Origin: Ilumatobacteraceae bacterium
Lineage (GTDB): Bacteria; Actinomycetota; Acidimicrobiia; Acidimicrobiales; Ilumatobacteraceae
Reading direction: 5' to 3'
Assembly (NCBI GenBank): GCA_033344875.1
Contig: JAWPMO010000001.1
Coordinates: 496,001-560,000 of the forward strand
DNA length: 64,000 bases
Below are positions 26,101 through 38,025 of the stretch, in pieces (the first letter of the stretch is position 1; each line of letters opens with the position of its first letter). Position numbers and translations under genes: made by a program. The notes below the pieces were generated by a model. That model was not told the origin of the DNA. It worked only from the letters and a program-made list of their open reading frames with translations, and did no database searches.

Positions 26101-27806
26101 ACGACGAGGGTGCGACCGGTACGACCGATGCGGTGGCCGATCCGACGGATCCGCCGAACGCGTCGCCGACGGCGGTGATCGGCGAGCCGATTTGTGTCGA
26201 CAACGTGTGTGAGTTCGACGGTACGGGTTCGAGCGATGTGGACGGCACGATCGTGTCGTACCTCTGGTTCTTCGGTGATGGTGAGACGGGTACGGGTTCT
26301 TCGCCGTCGCACACGTACGAGGCGGGCGGTTCGTACACGGTCACGTTGACGGTGACCGACGACGAGGGTGCGACCGGTACGACCGATGCGGTGGCCGATC
26401 CGACGGATCCGTCGAACGCGGCGCCGACCGCGTCGGCCGCCGGCAGCTGCACGGCCAACGTGTGTGAGTTCGACGGCACGGGTTCGAGCGATGTCGACGG
26501 CACGATCGTGTCGTATCTCTGGGACTTCGGTGACGGCGAGACCGGCAGCGGTCCGTCACCGTCGCACAGCTACGGCACGGGCGGCGAGTACACCGTCACC
26601 CTGACGGTGACCGACGACGACGGTGCGACCGGCAGCGACGAGCTCGACGTCGCTCCTGCTGCCGCGGACGACCTGGTGTCGGTGGTGCCGGCTCGGTTGT
26701 TGGAGTCGCGTCCTGGTGAGTTGACGGTGGATCACGAGTTCGAGGGGATCGGGCGTCGTGGGGCTGGGTCGGTGACGGCGTTGAAGGTGACGGGTCGTGG
26801 TGGTGTTCCGGCCGATGCTGATGCGGTGTTGTTGAACGTGGCGGCGGTGTTGCCGGATGGTTTGGGGTTCTTGACGGTGTATCCGTGTGGTGTGGATCGG
26901 CCGTTGGCGTCGAACGTGAACTATGGGCCGGGTGATGTGGTGCCGAATGCGGTGTTGGCGAAGGTGGGTGATGGTGGGCGTGTGTGTATCTACACGTTGA
27001 CCGGGACCGACATCATCGCCGACGTCAACGGGTACGTGCCGGCTGGTGGTTCACCGGTGTCGGTGGTGCCGGCTCGGTTGTTGGAGTCGCGTCCTGGTGA
27101 GTTGACGGTGGATCACGAGTTCGAGGGGATCGGGCGTCGTGGGGCTGGGTCGGTGACGGCGTTGAAGGTGACGGGTCGTGGTGGTGTTCCGGCCGATGCT
27201 GATGCGGTGTTGTTGAACGTGGCGGCGGTGTTGCCGGATGGTTTGGGGTTCTTGACGGTGTATCCGTGTGGTGTGGATCGGCCGTTGGCGTCGAACGTGA
27301 ACTATGGGCCGGGTGATGTGGTGCCGAATGCGGTGTTGGCGAAGGTGGGTGATGGTGGGCGTGTGTGTATCTACACGTTGACCGGGACCGACATCATCGC
27401 CGACGTCAACGGGTACGTGCCGGCTGGTGGTTCACCGGTGTCGGTGGTGCCGGCTCGGTTGTTGGAGTCGCGTCCTGGTGAGTTGACGGTGGATCACGAG
27501 TTCGAGGGGATCGGGCGTCCTGGGGCTGGGTCGGTGACGGCGTTGAAGGTGACGGGTCGTGGTGGTGTTCCGGCCGATGCTGATGCGGTGTTGTTGAACG
27601 TGGCGGCGGTGTTGCCGGATGGTTTGGGGTTCTTGACGGTGTATCCGTGTGGTGTGGATCGGCCGTTGGCGTCGAACGTGAACTATGGGCCGGGTGATGT
27701 GGTGCCGAATGCGGTGTTGGCGAAGGTGGGTGATGGTGGGCGTGTGTGTATCTACACGTTGACCGGGACCGACATCATCGCCGACGTCAACGGCTACGTG
27801 CCGTAG
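23130..27806 (+). CDS. Giant secreted protein: propeller, malectin-like, four PKD domains, three Cys-paired repeats
   Basis: A 1558-residue exported protein. A signal peptide (about residues 1-33, cleaved after AQA) leads to a beta-propeller-like N-terminal region (to about 490). A malectin-like carbohydrate-binding domain (about 500-655, with FRIFLANR-type strands and DVQIDGVTRVDDLDL) and a second propeller-like stretch (to about 830) follow. Four PKD domains begin near residues 835, 923, 1009 and 1095, each with a CxxxxC pair and a DFGDGE or FFGDGE turn. Three 127-residue repeats close the protein (from about 1182). No sortase signal or membrane anchor is seen. Likely a surface adhesin or polymer-binding protein. 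ATG 23130 is preferred because the signal peptide starts there. Confidence 0.9.
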   Translation: MKRFQRHAAVLGVVAMMAGGLVVAVPTNVAQAAGPPVASLPTDNPANWTPNVLDGQVNSIWQFGNKVVIGGTFTQVADSDINGGVVHDQAYVAAFDAATGVVDTGFDPVLNDGVEVVIPGTDANTLFIGGDFNTVDGENRRKVAKLNVADGSLVEAFDINGMNGRVRDLRLVDTTLYAAGLFTVVGGADREYLASFDAASGDVTGDLDLDFAGLHSGGVGKVIKIETTPDAGRMLITGNFTSIEGVERDQVALIDLSTTPATVSDWQTDWYAAECASAFDSYTRDLDISADGAYAIVVTTGAYRAGRSCDTVSRLELDDESAGVTPTWVSYTGGDTSYSVEIHDGVAYVGGHMRWFNNPYAGDRHGAGGVARAGMGALDVVTGLPFSWNPTRTRGIGLFDYHVTAQGIWAGSDTDRWNDELRMKLAFFPWTGGTTVLGSEIGDLPADIYQLGNEAGTTGTPDQTVLYRVNAGGPALASADDGPAWEADTSTLSSYRNSGSNAYTAPDGLAVPQLDSAVPDGDMDRPPAHLWTTERWDPSGGTEMQWNFPVDPGADLTVRIFLANRCTCTNGGNERIFDVQIDGVTRVDDLDLSKTVGHDVGTVRSFDITADADGVDIDFIHGAEDNPLVSGIEIIDRGTAASGTLGTQDDVRTLTWNGADAPVSTPIPNTTVPWRTVRGAFMVNADLFTFHADGTLMKRTFDGSDFGPGRSVDGWSNDIMADMPTISGIFFDPDTASVYYTVEGEGALYTRTFLPESGVLNAQATTVAAGDVGALDPTRVAGMFLADGRLYLVDDASGELLSMAWADGAPVGPTSLADDTADWRARALFLATAPNVNEAPTAVIAAPTCDDNVCEFDGTGSSDVDGTIVSHQWDFGDGGLDGTGASTSHTYGAAGAYTVTLTVTDDDGAIGTTDVVVNPTAPPNEAPTAVAAEPSCVDNLCTFDGTGSSDADGTIVSYLWFFGDGETGTGSSPSHTYEAGGSYTVTLIVTDDEGATGTTDAVADPTDPPNASPTAVIGEPICVDNVCEFDGTGSSDVDGTIVSYLWFFGDGETGTGSSPSHTYEAGGSYTVTLTVTDDEGATGTTDAVADPTDPSNAAPTASAAGSCTANVCEFDGTGSSDVDGTIVSYLWDFGDGETGSGPSPSHSYGTGGEYTVTLTVTDDDGATGSDELDVAPAAADDLVSVVPARLLESRPGELTVDHEFEGIGRRGAGSVTALKVTGRGGVPADADAVLLNVAAVLPDGLGFLTVYPCGVDRPLASNVNYGPGDVVPNAVLAKVGDGGRVCIYTLTGTDIIADVNGYVPAGGSPVSVVPARLLESRPGELTVDHEFEGIGRRGAGSVTALKVTGRGGVPADADAVLLNVAAVLPDGLGFLTVYPCGVDRPLASNVNYGPGDVVPNAVLAKVGDGGRVCIYTLTGTDIIADVNGYVPAGGSPVSVVPARLLESRPGELTVDHEFEGIGRPGAGSVTALKVTGRGGVPADADAVLLNVAAVLPDGLGFLTVYPCGVDRPLASNVNYGPGDVVPNAVLAKVGDGGRVCIYTLTGTDIIADVNGYVP
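25636..26668 (+). repeat. Four tandem PKD-domain coding units (about 255-258 bp)
   Basis: Units begin near 25636, 25900, 26158 and 26416. The second and third are almost identical at DNA level over the segment coding for GTIVSYLWFFGDGETGTGSS, exactly 258 bp apart; the fourth matches at 255 bp. The protein unit carries a Cys pair (C-x4-C) at its start. Confidence 0.85.
26675..27055 (+). repeat. 127-residue repeat, copy 1 (381 bp)
   Basis: Direct tandem repeat with a period of exactly 381 bp, in frame. It encodes a domain with ARLLESRPGE near the start, DADAVLLNVAAV in the middle, YPCG and VCIYTL (one Cys each) and the closing TDIIADVNGYVP. Leucine is almost always TTG, unlike the rest of the gene. 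Confidence 0.95.
27056..27436 (+). repeat. 127-residue repeat, copy 2 (381 bp)
   Basis: Same sequence as copy 1 as far as I can see by eye over its full length. The linker AGGSP joins it to the next copy. Confidence 0.95.
27437..27803 (+). repeat. 127-residue repeat, copy 3 (terminal, shortened by the stop)
   Basis: Identical to copies 1-2 except a G-to-C change at 27520 (Arg to Pro) and a silent change near the end, where NGYVP is followed directly by the stop codon. Confidence 0.95.
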
Positions 27807-27830
27807 ACCGCGTGCAGGTCGACGGGTCGG

Positions 27831-28786
27831 TCAGTTGCGCTGCCAGGGCCACCGGCGCGGCGTCGGTTCCGCTGGCTGCGGGGGCGGGGCCTCGCTCGGT
27901 TGACCGGTGAAGACCTCGGCCGGGTCGCTGCCGTACGGATTGTCGGTGGCGTCGTGGCCGGGCCACACGACCATCTGCGGGAACGCGATGGTGATGCCTT
28001 CGTCGGCCAACGCATGGTGTACGGCGAGCATCAGATCGTGGGTCGTCGCCAGTTCGGACGGCACGTCGCTGGTGTGCCAGTAGAAGATCGTGAAGTCGAT
28101 GCTCGACTCGCCGAACTGGCGCAGCAGTACCTGCGGCTTGGGCATGGTGCGGATGCGAGGCACCCTGGCGACCGCCTCACCGAGCACGCGGGTCGCCTGC
28201 TCGAGATCGGAGTCGTACGCCACGCCGACCTGGAGCTCGCTGCGGCGGGCCGAGTCGCGGGTCAGATTGACGATCGCCGAGTTGAGGACGTCCATGTTCG
28301 GGAGCCGGATCATCGAGCCGTCGAGCCCTCGAAGCACCACCGTGCGGGCATCGACATCGGTCACGACGCCGGTGTGGCCGTCGAGCTGCACCGTGTCGCC
28401 GACCGTGAACGGCCGACGTGTCTGCAAGATCAGTGCCCCGACGAAATTCTCGACCACCTTCTGGAGCGCCAACGCCAGCACGAGACCGCTGAGCCCGAGG
28501 GCGCCGAGCAGGGGACCGACGCGTACTCCCAGCGTGTTGAGGGCGTACACCAGGCCGATCAGGAAGATCAGGTACCCGATGATGCGGGCGGTGATGATCG
28601 CCCCGAACCCGGCGCCCAGCGAACGGGACACGATCGACCGGGCGATGCGGTTGGCGGCGATCGCGACGGCGATCGCACCGAGCATGATGGCGCCGGCCTG
28701 GAGCCAATCGGTCCCGGTCAGCCCCTGCAACGCCTCCACGGTGTCGGAATCGGGATCGGGCGTCGGCAGGCGCAGCATCGTGACCC

Positions 28787-28790
<4 letters not shown>
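27831..28790 (-). CDS. MscS-family mechanosensitive ion channel (first of two)
   Basis: A 319-residue channel protein. Three N-terminal hydrophobic segments (about residues 28-50, 65-85, 92-115) end in the pore helix GALGLSGLVLALALQKVVENF. The beta domain follows with PFTVGDTVQLDGHTGVVTDVDARTV and IRLPNMDVLNSAIVNLT, the MscS signature. The C-terminus is Pro-rich. It would release solutes on osmotic downshock. ATG 28790 overlaps the MFS gene stop (ATGA), so the two are translationally coupled. Confidence 0.93.
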
Positions 28791-32336
<3,546 letters not shown>

Positions 32337-32370
32337 TCAACTCGCCCAGGATGTCTGCCGATGGAGTGTC

Positions 32371-33870
32371 ATGAATCTGGCGCGCCGCTACCTGGTCCCG
32401 GGGCTCCTGCTCGCGTGCCCGATCGCCGTCCTGCTGATGCTCCGCCTGGTGCCCCGTCTCGACGTGCAGTTCTTCGACGCCGGCGTCCATCTGGTCGTGA
32501 TCGTCGGGATCGCGACGTGCGCGTTCGCGACGGCTGCCGTGGCAGTGGCGGGTGCGAGACGCGCCGAGCATCCCGGTCCGGTCTGGCTCGGCGTCGGTTG
32601 TGCCGGCGTGGGCGTCTTGATGATGGGCCACGGACTGATGACCCCCGGCGTGAACGGTCGTGAGTTCACGCAGTGGGTCACCAGGTTCCCGCATCTCGCG
32701 ATGGTGGTGTTCGCCGTCTCGCTCGTCATCGCCGGGCGCCGAGCCGATTGGGGTCCCAACCGGGTGGTCGCGCGGTTCCCGCTCGGTTCCGCCCTGGTGC
32801 TCGTCGCTCCGATGGTGGCACTGCTCATGTGGGCGCTCGTCGACGATCAAGCGCTCGGCGCCGGAACTCCGCCACGGTACGAGGAGTCGCTGTTCGACGT
32901 GGTCAGTGTGGTCACGATCGTCCTGCTGCTGATCGTCATGGTGACCCACTCACGTCGGTGGCACCTGGGTCGTGACATCGTGCAGCTCGCCATCGTGCTC
33001 GCCGCCGGCATGTCGATCGCCGCGGTGACGGCATTCCAGCACGGACGGTTCACGCAGCTGTCGTGGTGGGACTACCACGCCTACCTGCTGGCGGGTTTCG
33101 GCGCCGCGGTGTATGCGGTGTTCCAGTCGGGCGTCCGTGAGCGGGCGATCAGCCAGGTGCTGGGCCGCACCTTCTCCGACAATCCGTTCGAGCACATCGA
33201 GCAGGGATACCCCGAGGCGCTCCGGTCGCTCGTCCGGGCAGTCGAGATCAAGGACGCCTACACCCATGGTCACAGCGCCCGGACCGCGCGTGTCGCGGTG
33301 GAGATCGGACTGCGGATGCGGCTCGACGAACGTCAACTCCGTGTGATCGCCCGTGGCGCCTACCTGCATGACCTCGGCAAGATCGGCATCCCGGACGAGA
33401 TCCTGAACAAGGCCGGACGACTCACCGACGAGGAACGCTCGGTGATCGAGACACATCCCCAGCTCGGCTACGAGCTGGCGTCGCCGGCGACGTCGTTGGC
33501 CGAGGCGCTCCCGGTCATCCTGCACCATCACGAACGTGTCGACGGCGGTGGGTATCCCCATGGGCTCGCGGGTGCGGAGATCCCGATCGAGGCGCGGGTC
33601 GTCGCCGTGGCCGACGTCTGGGATGCACTGACCTCCGACCGGTCGTATCGGAGGGGTTGGCCTGCGGCCGAGGCGCTGGCACACATCGAGGCCGGCGCCG
33701 GGACCCACTTCGACACCAGAGCGGTCGACGCCATGGTCGCGCTCGCTGCCGACTGGGGCGTGCGCTCGACCGATGACGGTGAGGCCGACCAGGCCTGGCA
33801 CGCGGCGCAGACGTGCCACGAGTTGGACAGCGACACGACGGACGCAGACGCCGACCTGATCTCGGCCTGA
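32371..33870 (+). CDS. Membrane-bound HD-GYP cyclic-di-GMP phosphodiesterase
   Basis: A 499-residue protein with about seven or eight membrane helices in residues 1-255 and a C-terminal HD-GYP domain. The domain has HSARTARVAVEIG, the metal-binding HD at 333-334 in YLHDLGKIGIPDEIL, and HHHERVDGGGYPHGL, where GYP is complete. It should degrade cyclic-di-GMP to GMP. With the GGDEF-EAL gene at 4.2 kb it is the second such enzyme in the window. ATG 32371 is the first plausible start after the divergent icd; no ribosome site is clear. Confidence 0.92.
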   Translation: MNLARRYLVPGLLLACPIAVLLMLRLVPRLDVQFFDAGVHLVVIVGIATCAFATAAVAVAGARRAEHPGPVWLGVGCAGVGVLMMGHGLMTPGVNGREFTQWVTRFPHLAMVVFAVSLVIAGRRADWGPNRVVARFPLGSALVLVAPMVALLMWALVDDQALGAGTPPRYEESLFDVVSVVTIVLLLIVMVTHSRRWHLGRDIVQLAIVLAAGMSIAAVTAFQHGRFTQLSWWDYHAYLLAGFGAAVYAVFQSGVRERAISQVLGRTFSDNPFEHIEQGYPEALRSLVRAVEIKDAYTHGHSARTARVAVEIGLRMRLDERQLRVIARGAYLHDLGKIGIPDEILNKAGRLTDEERSVIETHPQLGYELASPATSLAEALPVILHHHERVDGGGYPHGLAGAEIPIEARVVAVADVWDALTSDRSYRRGWPAAEALAHIEAGAGTHFDTRAVDAMVALAADWGVRSTDDGEADQAWHAAQTCHELDSDTTDADADLISA

Positions 33871-33907
33871 CGGAGCAGCGCCCGACCGGTTCGCACCGGA
33901 GAGCCGT

Positions 33908-35569
33908 TTGCGCGACGCTCGGGGGGTGAGCTCGCCCGACGACGGACCCACCGGTTGGCAACTCCTCCGGAACCGCTACCTCAACAAGGGGACCGCGTTC
34001 ACCGCCGACGAACGCGACCGTCTCGGTCTGCACGGGCTCCTGCCGCCGGTGGTCGAGTCGCTCGGCCATCAGCTGGAGCGGGTCGACGCCGAGTACCGGA
34101 CCAAGGGCACCGACCTCGGGCGCCACATCTTCCTCCGGCTCCTCCAGGAACGGAATTCGGTCCTGTTCTACTCGTACCTCCAGCGCCACCTCGCCGAGCT
34201 GCTCCCGGTCGTGTACACGCCGACCGTGGGCCTCGCGTGCCAGGAGTGGTCGCGCATCTACCGGCAGGAGCACGGTCTGTACCTGTCGTGGCCCGAACGG
34301 CACCGCATCCCGGAACTGCTCGACAACGTGCTGCGCGACCACGACGACGTCGACGTCATCGTCGTCACCGACGGCGAACGCATCCTCGGGCTCGGCGACC
34401 TCGGAGCCGGCGGGATGGGGATCCCGATCGGAAAACTCGCGCTCTACAGCGCCGTCGGCGGCATCGACCCCTCCCGGTCGCTGGCCGTGCTGCTCGACGT
34501 CGGCACCGACAACGAGGGATTGCTCTCCGACCCGCTGTACCTCGGATGGCGCCACGCCCGCGTGCGCGGCGGCGCGTACGACGAACTCGTCGATGCGTTC
34601 GTCGACGCCGTGTCCGATCGGTTGCCGCGGGCGCTCGTGCAATGGGAGGATTTCGCCCAGCAGAACGCCCGACGGCTCCTCGACCGGCACCGTGATCGTT
34701 GCTGCTCCTTCAACGACGACATCCAGGGCACGGCCGCGGTGACGGCCGCCGCCGTCCGTTCTGGCCTGCATCGCACCGGGGTCTCGCCCGACGAGATGCG
34801 TGTCGTCATCGTCGGCGCCGGCTCGGCGGGGACGGGTGTCGCCGACGAGCTCGTCCGGTTCCTCGTCGGCGCCGGCATGTCGGAAGCCGAGGCGGTCGGG
34901 CGGTGTTGGCTCGTCGACCGAGATGGTCTGCTCCACGACGGCATGGACGGTCTCCACGACTTCCAGTGGCGCTACGCACACCCGATCGGCGACGTACCCG
35001 GCGACGGCTCGCTGGTCGACGTGGTGCGGGCCGTGCGTCCGCAAGCACTCATCGGCGTGTCGGGTCAGCCGGGCCTGTTCACCGAGGAGGTCGTGCGGTC
35101 GATGGCCGCCGGCGTCGACCGTCCGATCGTGCTGCCCCTGTCGAACCCGACCCCGCGAGCCGAAGCGATCCCGGCCGACGTGCTCGCCTGGACCGACGGA
35201 CGAGCCTTCGTCGGGACCGGCAGTCCGTTCGCACCGGTGGCGGTCCACGGGCGCGATGTCGTGATCTCGCAGGTCAACAACATCTCGATCTTCCCCGGTG
35301 TCGGACTCGGCGTGATCGCCTCGGGTGCCGACACCGTGACCGATTCGATGATCACGGCCGCTGCCGGAGCGGTCGCCGAGCTGGCCGTGTCGCTCCCGGG
35401 GGAGCAGCTCCTCCCCCCGGTCGAGGAGGCGGCAAGATGTGCCGAAGCAGTGGCGCTCGCGGTCGCGGAAGCAGCCGTGCGAGCGGGGGTCGCCGCACCG
35501 GATGTCGGTACCGGCGACGACCTCGTGGCCCGCATCGCGGCGGCGACCTGGTGTCCGACGTACGCCTGA
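33908..35569 (+). CDS. NAD-dependent malic enzyme
   Basis: A 553-residue enzyme converting malate to pyruvate and CO2. LLNKGTAF-like RYLNKGTAFTADER, VVYTPTVG with the catalytic Tyr, GDLGAGGMGIPIGKLALYSA, FNDDIQGTAAV with metal-binding Asp residues, and the NAD-binding VIVGAGSAGTGVAD are all present, as is LSNPTPRAEA. It is the large (SfcA/ME1-like) type. The TTG at 33908 has GGAGAG 4 nt upstream; GTG 33926 is an alternative. It ends 7 nt before the next gene. Confidence 0.95.
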   Translation: MRDARGVSSPDDGPTGWQLLRNRYLNKGTAFTADERDRLGLHGLLPPVVESLGHQLERVDAEYRTKGTDLGRHIFLRLLQERNSVLFYSYLQRHLAELLPVVYTPTVGLACQEWSRIYRQEHGLYLSWPERHRIPELLDNVLRDHDDVDVIVVTDGERILGLGDLGAGGMGIPIGKLALYSAVGGIDPSRSLAVLLDVGTDNEGLLSDPLYLGWRHARVRGGAYDELVDAFVDAVSDRLPRALVQWEDFAQQNARRLLDRHRDRCCSFNDDIQGTAAVTAAAVRSGLHRTGVSPDEMRVVIVGAGSAGTGVADELVRFLVGAGMSEAEAVGRCWLVDRDGLLHDGMDGLHDFQWRYAHPIGDVPGDGSLVDVVRAVRPQALIGVSGQPGLFTEEVVRSMAAGVDRPIVLPLSNPTPRAEAIPADVLAWTDGRAFVGTGSPFAPVAVHGRDVVISQVNNISIFPGVGLGVIASGADTVTDSMITAAAGAVAELAVSLPGEQLLPPVEEAARCAEAVALAVAEAAVRAGVAAPDVGTGDDLVARIAAATWCPTYA

Positions 35570-35576
35570 CGTCGAC

Positions 35577-36359
35577 GTGACCACGTCGATCCCGGACGTC
35601 GTCGGCCTCGGCGCAGTGTTGCGGTCAGCGGGCTTCGTCGCCGCCGAACGCGAGGCCGAGGTGTTGCTCGCCCACGCGTCAGGCGACCGGGCCGTTTTCG
35701 GCGCCGCGCTGGCACGGCGCCTCGGTGGTGAGCCGCTCGCCTGGATCGTCGGTGAGACGATGTTCTTCGGGGCGACGGTTTCGGTGCGGGCCGGGGTGTA
35801 CGTCCCCCGTCGACAGTCCGAGTCGCTCGTGCGCCGAGCGATCGAACTCCTACCGCGAGGTGGTACGGCGGTCGACGTCTGCACCGGGACGGGTGCGATC
35901 GCCCGAGCCATCGGCCGCGCACGTCCCGACGCCACGGTCGTCGCGTCCGACATCGACCCCCGGGCCGTGGCGTGCGCGAGAGCGAACGGCGTCGAGGCGT
36001 TCGTCGGCGACCTGCTCGAACCGGTTCCGGCGGGTCTGCGGGGTCGTGTCGATCTCGTGGTCGGTGTGGTGCCGTACGTGCCGAGTGCCGCCATGTCGTT
36101 GCTGCAGCGGGACACGTTGGCGTTCGAGTCGGGAGTGTCGTACGACGGCGGTGACGACGGCGTCGACATCCTGCGCCGCGTCGTCGCCGAGGGCACTCGC
36201 TACCTCCGCCACGGCGGTTCGCTCCTGCTCGAACTCGGAGCCGACCAGGCGGGGCTGATCGCTTCCGACCTCGAACGTGCGGGCTACTCGCCGGCGGTCG
36301 TACTGCTCGACGACGATCGAGACCCACGCGGGATCGAAACGACGTTCACCGGGTCGTGA
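35577..36359 (+). CDS. HemK/PrmC-like methyltransferase lacking the NPPY asparagine
   Basis: A 260-residue protein of the glutamine N5-methyltransferase family. An N-terminal helical domain with PLAWIVGETMFFGATVSV leads to the SAM site VDVCTGTGAIARAIGRA and SDIDPRAV. The expected catalytic NPPY is VVPY (in LVVGVVPYVP), so the Asn that holds the glutamine amide is missing. It may be a degenerate or altered-specificity enzyme. Closest in shape to actinobacterial putative PrmC paralogues. GTG 35577 is the first start after the malic enzyme; the frame extends upstream only within that gene. Confidence 0.8.
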   Translation: MTTSIPDVVGLGAVLRSAGFVAAEREAEVLLAHASGDRAVFGAALARRLGGEPLAWIVGETMFFGATVSVRAGVYVPRRQSESLVRRAIELLPRGGTAVDVCTGTGAIARAIGRARPDATVVASDIDPRAVACARANGVEAFVGDLLEPVPAGLRGRVDLVVGVVPYVPSAAMSLLQRDTLAFESGVSYDGGDDGVDILRRVVAEGTRYLRHGGSLLLELGADQAGLIASDLERAGYSPAVVLLDDDRDPRGIETTFTGS

Positions 36360-36387
36360 ACGCCCGGCACACCACCCGGCCGACGAT

Positions 36388-37314
36388 TCAGCTCGTGGGA
36401 GCGTGTGGCGCCCGCACGGGCTCCGGATGATCCTGGCTGAGCACGATCGATGCGAGCGCACCGATCACCACCACGATCGCGGCGATCTGCACCGCGGACA
36501 GCGCCTCGCCGAGGAAGATCCACGCGACGACCGCGCCGACCACCGGGATCAGCAGCGTGAGGACCGAACCGAGCCACAGCGGGATCCGTACGAGCGACCA
36601 GTTCATGATCGAATGCCCGAGGATGCCGGCGCCGATCGTGAGACCCAGCACCAAGAACCAGTCGGTGCCGGTGGGCGGTGACATGTCCTGGCCGAAGGCC
36701 AGCCCGGCCATCAGGCAGATCAGCGTCGTCCAACAGGCGGTGCCGGCCGTGTACTGCTGCGACGTGAGCACACCCTTCGAGCGCTTCGAGAAGATGAAGT
36801 AGCCACTCCACGAGAACACGGCGCCAACGGCCAGCAGGTCGCCCTTCGGGCTCCACTCCGGCGTGTCGCTCGACTCGATCACGATGACGATGACCGCGAC
36901 GATCGCGATCAGTGCGGCGACGACATCGCGCCAGCGGATCCGCTCACCGAAGAACCGGGCTGCGACGACCGCGACGATCACCGGCTGCAGCGCGCCGATG
37001 GTGGTGGCGTTGACGACGTTGGTCAGCTTGACCGCCGAGAAGAAGAACACCACGTCGAGGCCGAGGCTGAGACCACCGGCCGCCGACGCCCGGAGCACGC
37101 GCAGGTCGAGCGTCGCTCGTCTGAATCGCATCCAGCCGGTGAGCGCGACGACGTACAGCAGGAATCGCCAGAAGCCGACGGACAGGCCACCCATGTCGAT
37201 CGACTTGATGACGGCGCCGGAGGCACCCCAGGCCGTGACGGAGATGCAGATGCCGAGCAGCGCGAGGTTCGTGTCGCCGCCGGTCTCGGGAGAGGCGGTC
37301 GAGGGCTCGCGCAC
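36388..37314 (-). CDS. EamA-type (DMT superfamily) transporter
   Basis: A 308-residue protein with about ten membrane helices in two EamA repeats (about residues 18-146 and 160-290). Each repeat ends in an LGE-type segment (AARFFGERI, AWIFLGEAL). Exports small metabolites in the family; substrate unknown. GTG 37314 immediately follows the stop of the PIG-L gene, so it is the last gene of the minus-strand operon running from 40403. Confidence 0.9.
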   Translation of the reverse strand: MREPSTASPETGGDTNLALLGICISVTAWGASGAVIKSIDMGGLSVGFWRFLLYVVALTGWMRFRRATLDLRVLRASAAGGLSLGLDVVFFFSAVKLTNVVNATTIGALQPVIVAVVAARFFGERIRWRDVVAALIAIVAVIVIVIESSDTPEWSPKGDLLAVGAVFSWSGYFIFSKRSKGVLTSQQYTAGTACWTTLICLMAGLAFGQDMSPPTGTDWFLVLGLTIGAGILGHSIMNWSLVRIPLWLGSVLTLLIPVVGAVVAWIFLGEALSAVQIAAIVVVIGALASIVLSQDHPEPVRAPHAPTS

Positions 37315-38025
37315 TCAGGCGCCGCCGGCGATCTCGAACGCCGTGGCGTACTCGCAGCCGAACTGTTCGCCGATGCTGCGGGCCGGATTGCGGAGGAACG
37401 GATCGGGGTCGTCGTGGTCGCCGAGCGCGGCGAGGTACAGTTCGTGGCACCGCAGCGACGCGATGCCGGCCTCGATGTGATCGCCGACGTCGACGGCGTG
37501 CGTGTTGTTCGGCGAGGCGTTGAACGCGACGAACCGGACGCCGTCCCACGGCTCACCGACGTCTTGGAACAACCACCGGTTGCCGGCGTCGCGCATCGCG
37601 TCGAGCAGGGCGCGCCCGACCGCACGATGGTCGGCGTGGTTCCATGACGGCCCGCCCCACGAGTCGCGATGGTTGATCGACAAGATGACGTCGGGCCGGT
37701 GGCGTCGGATCGCCGCCGTCAGGTCGCGGCGCAGTTCGATGCCCTCGACGACGAGTCCGTCGGGGTGGTCGAGGTACTCGAGGATGTCGACGCCCACGGC
37801 CGCACAGCTGTTGCGTTGCTCGACCTCGCGGAGCGCCTTCACCTCGTCGGGCGGCATCGTCGAGATGCCCGCCTCGCCCCGGGTGGCCAGCACGTACGCG
37901 ATCTGTTTGCCCTCGGAGGTCCATTTCGCCACGGCGCTCGCAGCGCCGTACTCCATGTCGTCGGGGTGGGCGACGACCGCGAGCCCTCGCTGCCAATCGT
38001 CGGGGAACGGCTGGAGATCGTTCAC
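37315..38025 (-). CDS. PIG-L family deacetylase
   Basis: A 236-residue zinc deacetylase of the LmbE/MshB group. AVVAHPDDMEYGA gives the first His and Asp of the zinc site, and WNHADHRAVGRA the later His pair. The family removes acetyl groups from N-acetylglucosamine derivatives, including mycothiol and bacillithiol precursors; here the partner genes do not point to either. GTG 38025 overlaps the lipase stop (GTGA). Confidence 0.92.
   Translation of the reverse strand: MNDLQPFPDDWQRGLAVVAHPDDMEYGAASAVAKWTSEGKQIAYVLATRGEAGISTMPPDEVKALREVEQRNSCAAVGVDILEYLDHPDGLVVEGIELRRDLTAAIRRHRPDVILSINHRDSWGGPSWNHADHRAVGRALLDAMRDAGNRWLFQDVGEPWDGVRFVAFNASPNNTHAVDVGDHIEAGIASLRCHELYLAALGDHDDPDPFLRNPARSIGEQFGCEYATAFEIAGGA

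Noticed and set aside
24390-26312. Minus-strand frames of about 640 and 385 codons under the PKD gene
   Set aside because: They arise because the repeats are GC-rich and free of stops in several frames; the plus frame has the signal peptide and PKD motifs.
26675-27803. Tandem repeats resembling a CRISPR array at first sight
   Set aside because: The period is 381 bp, the units are contiguous and in frame, and there are no short repeats with unique spacers.
33515-36196. A minus-strand open frame of almost 900 codons
   Set aside because: It is antisense to the HD-GYP, malic enzyme and HemK-like genes; composition is skewed and no domain is visible.
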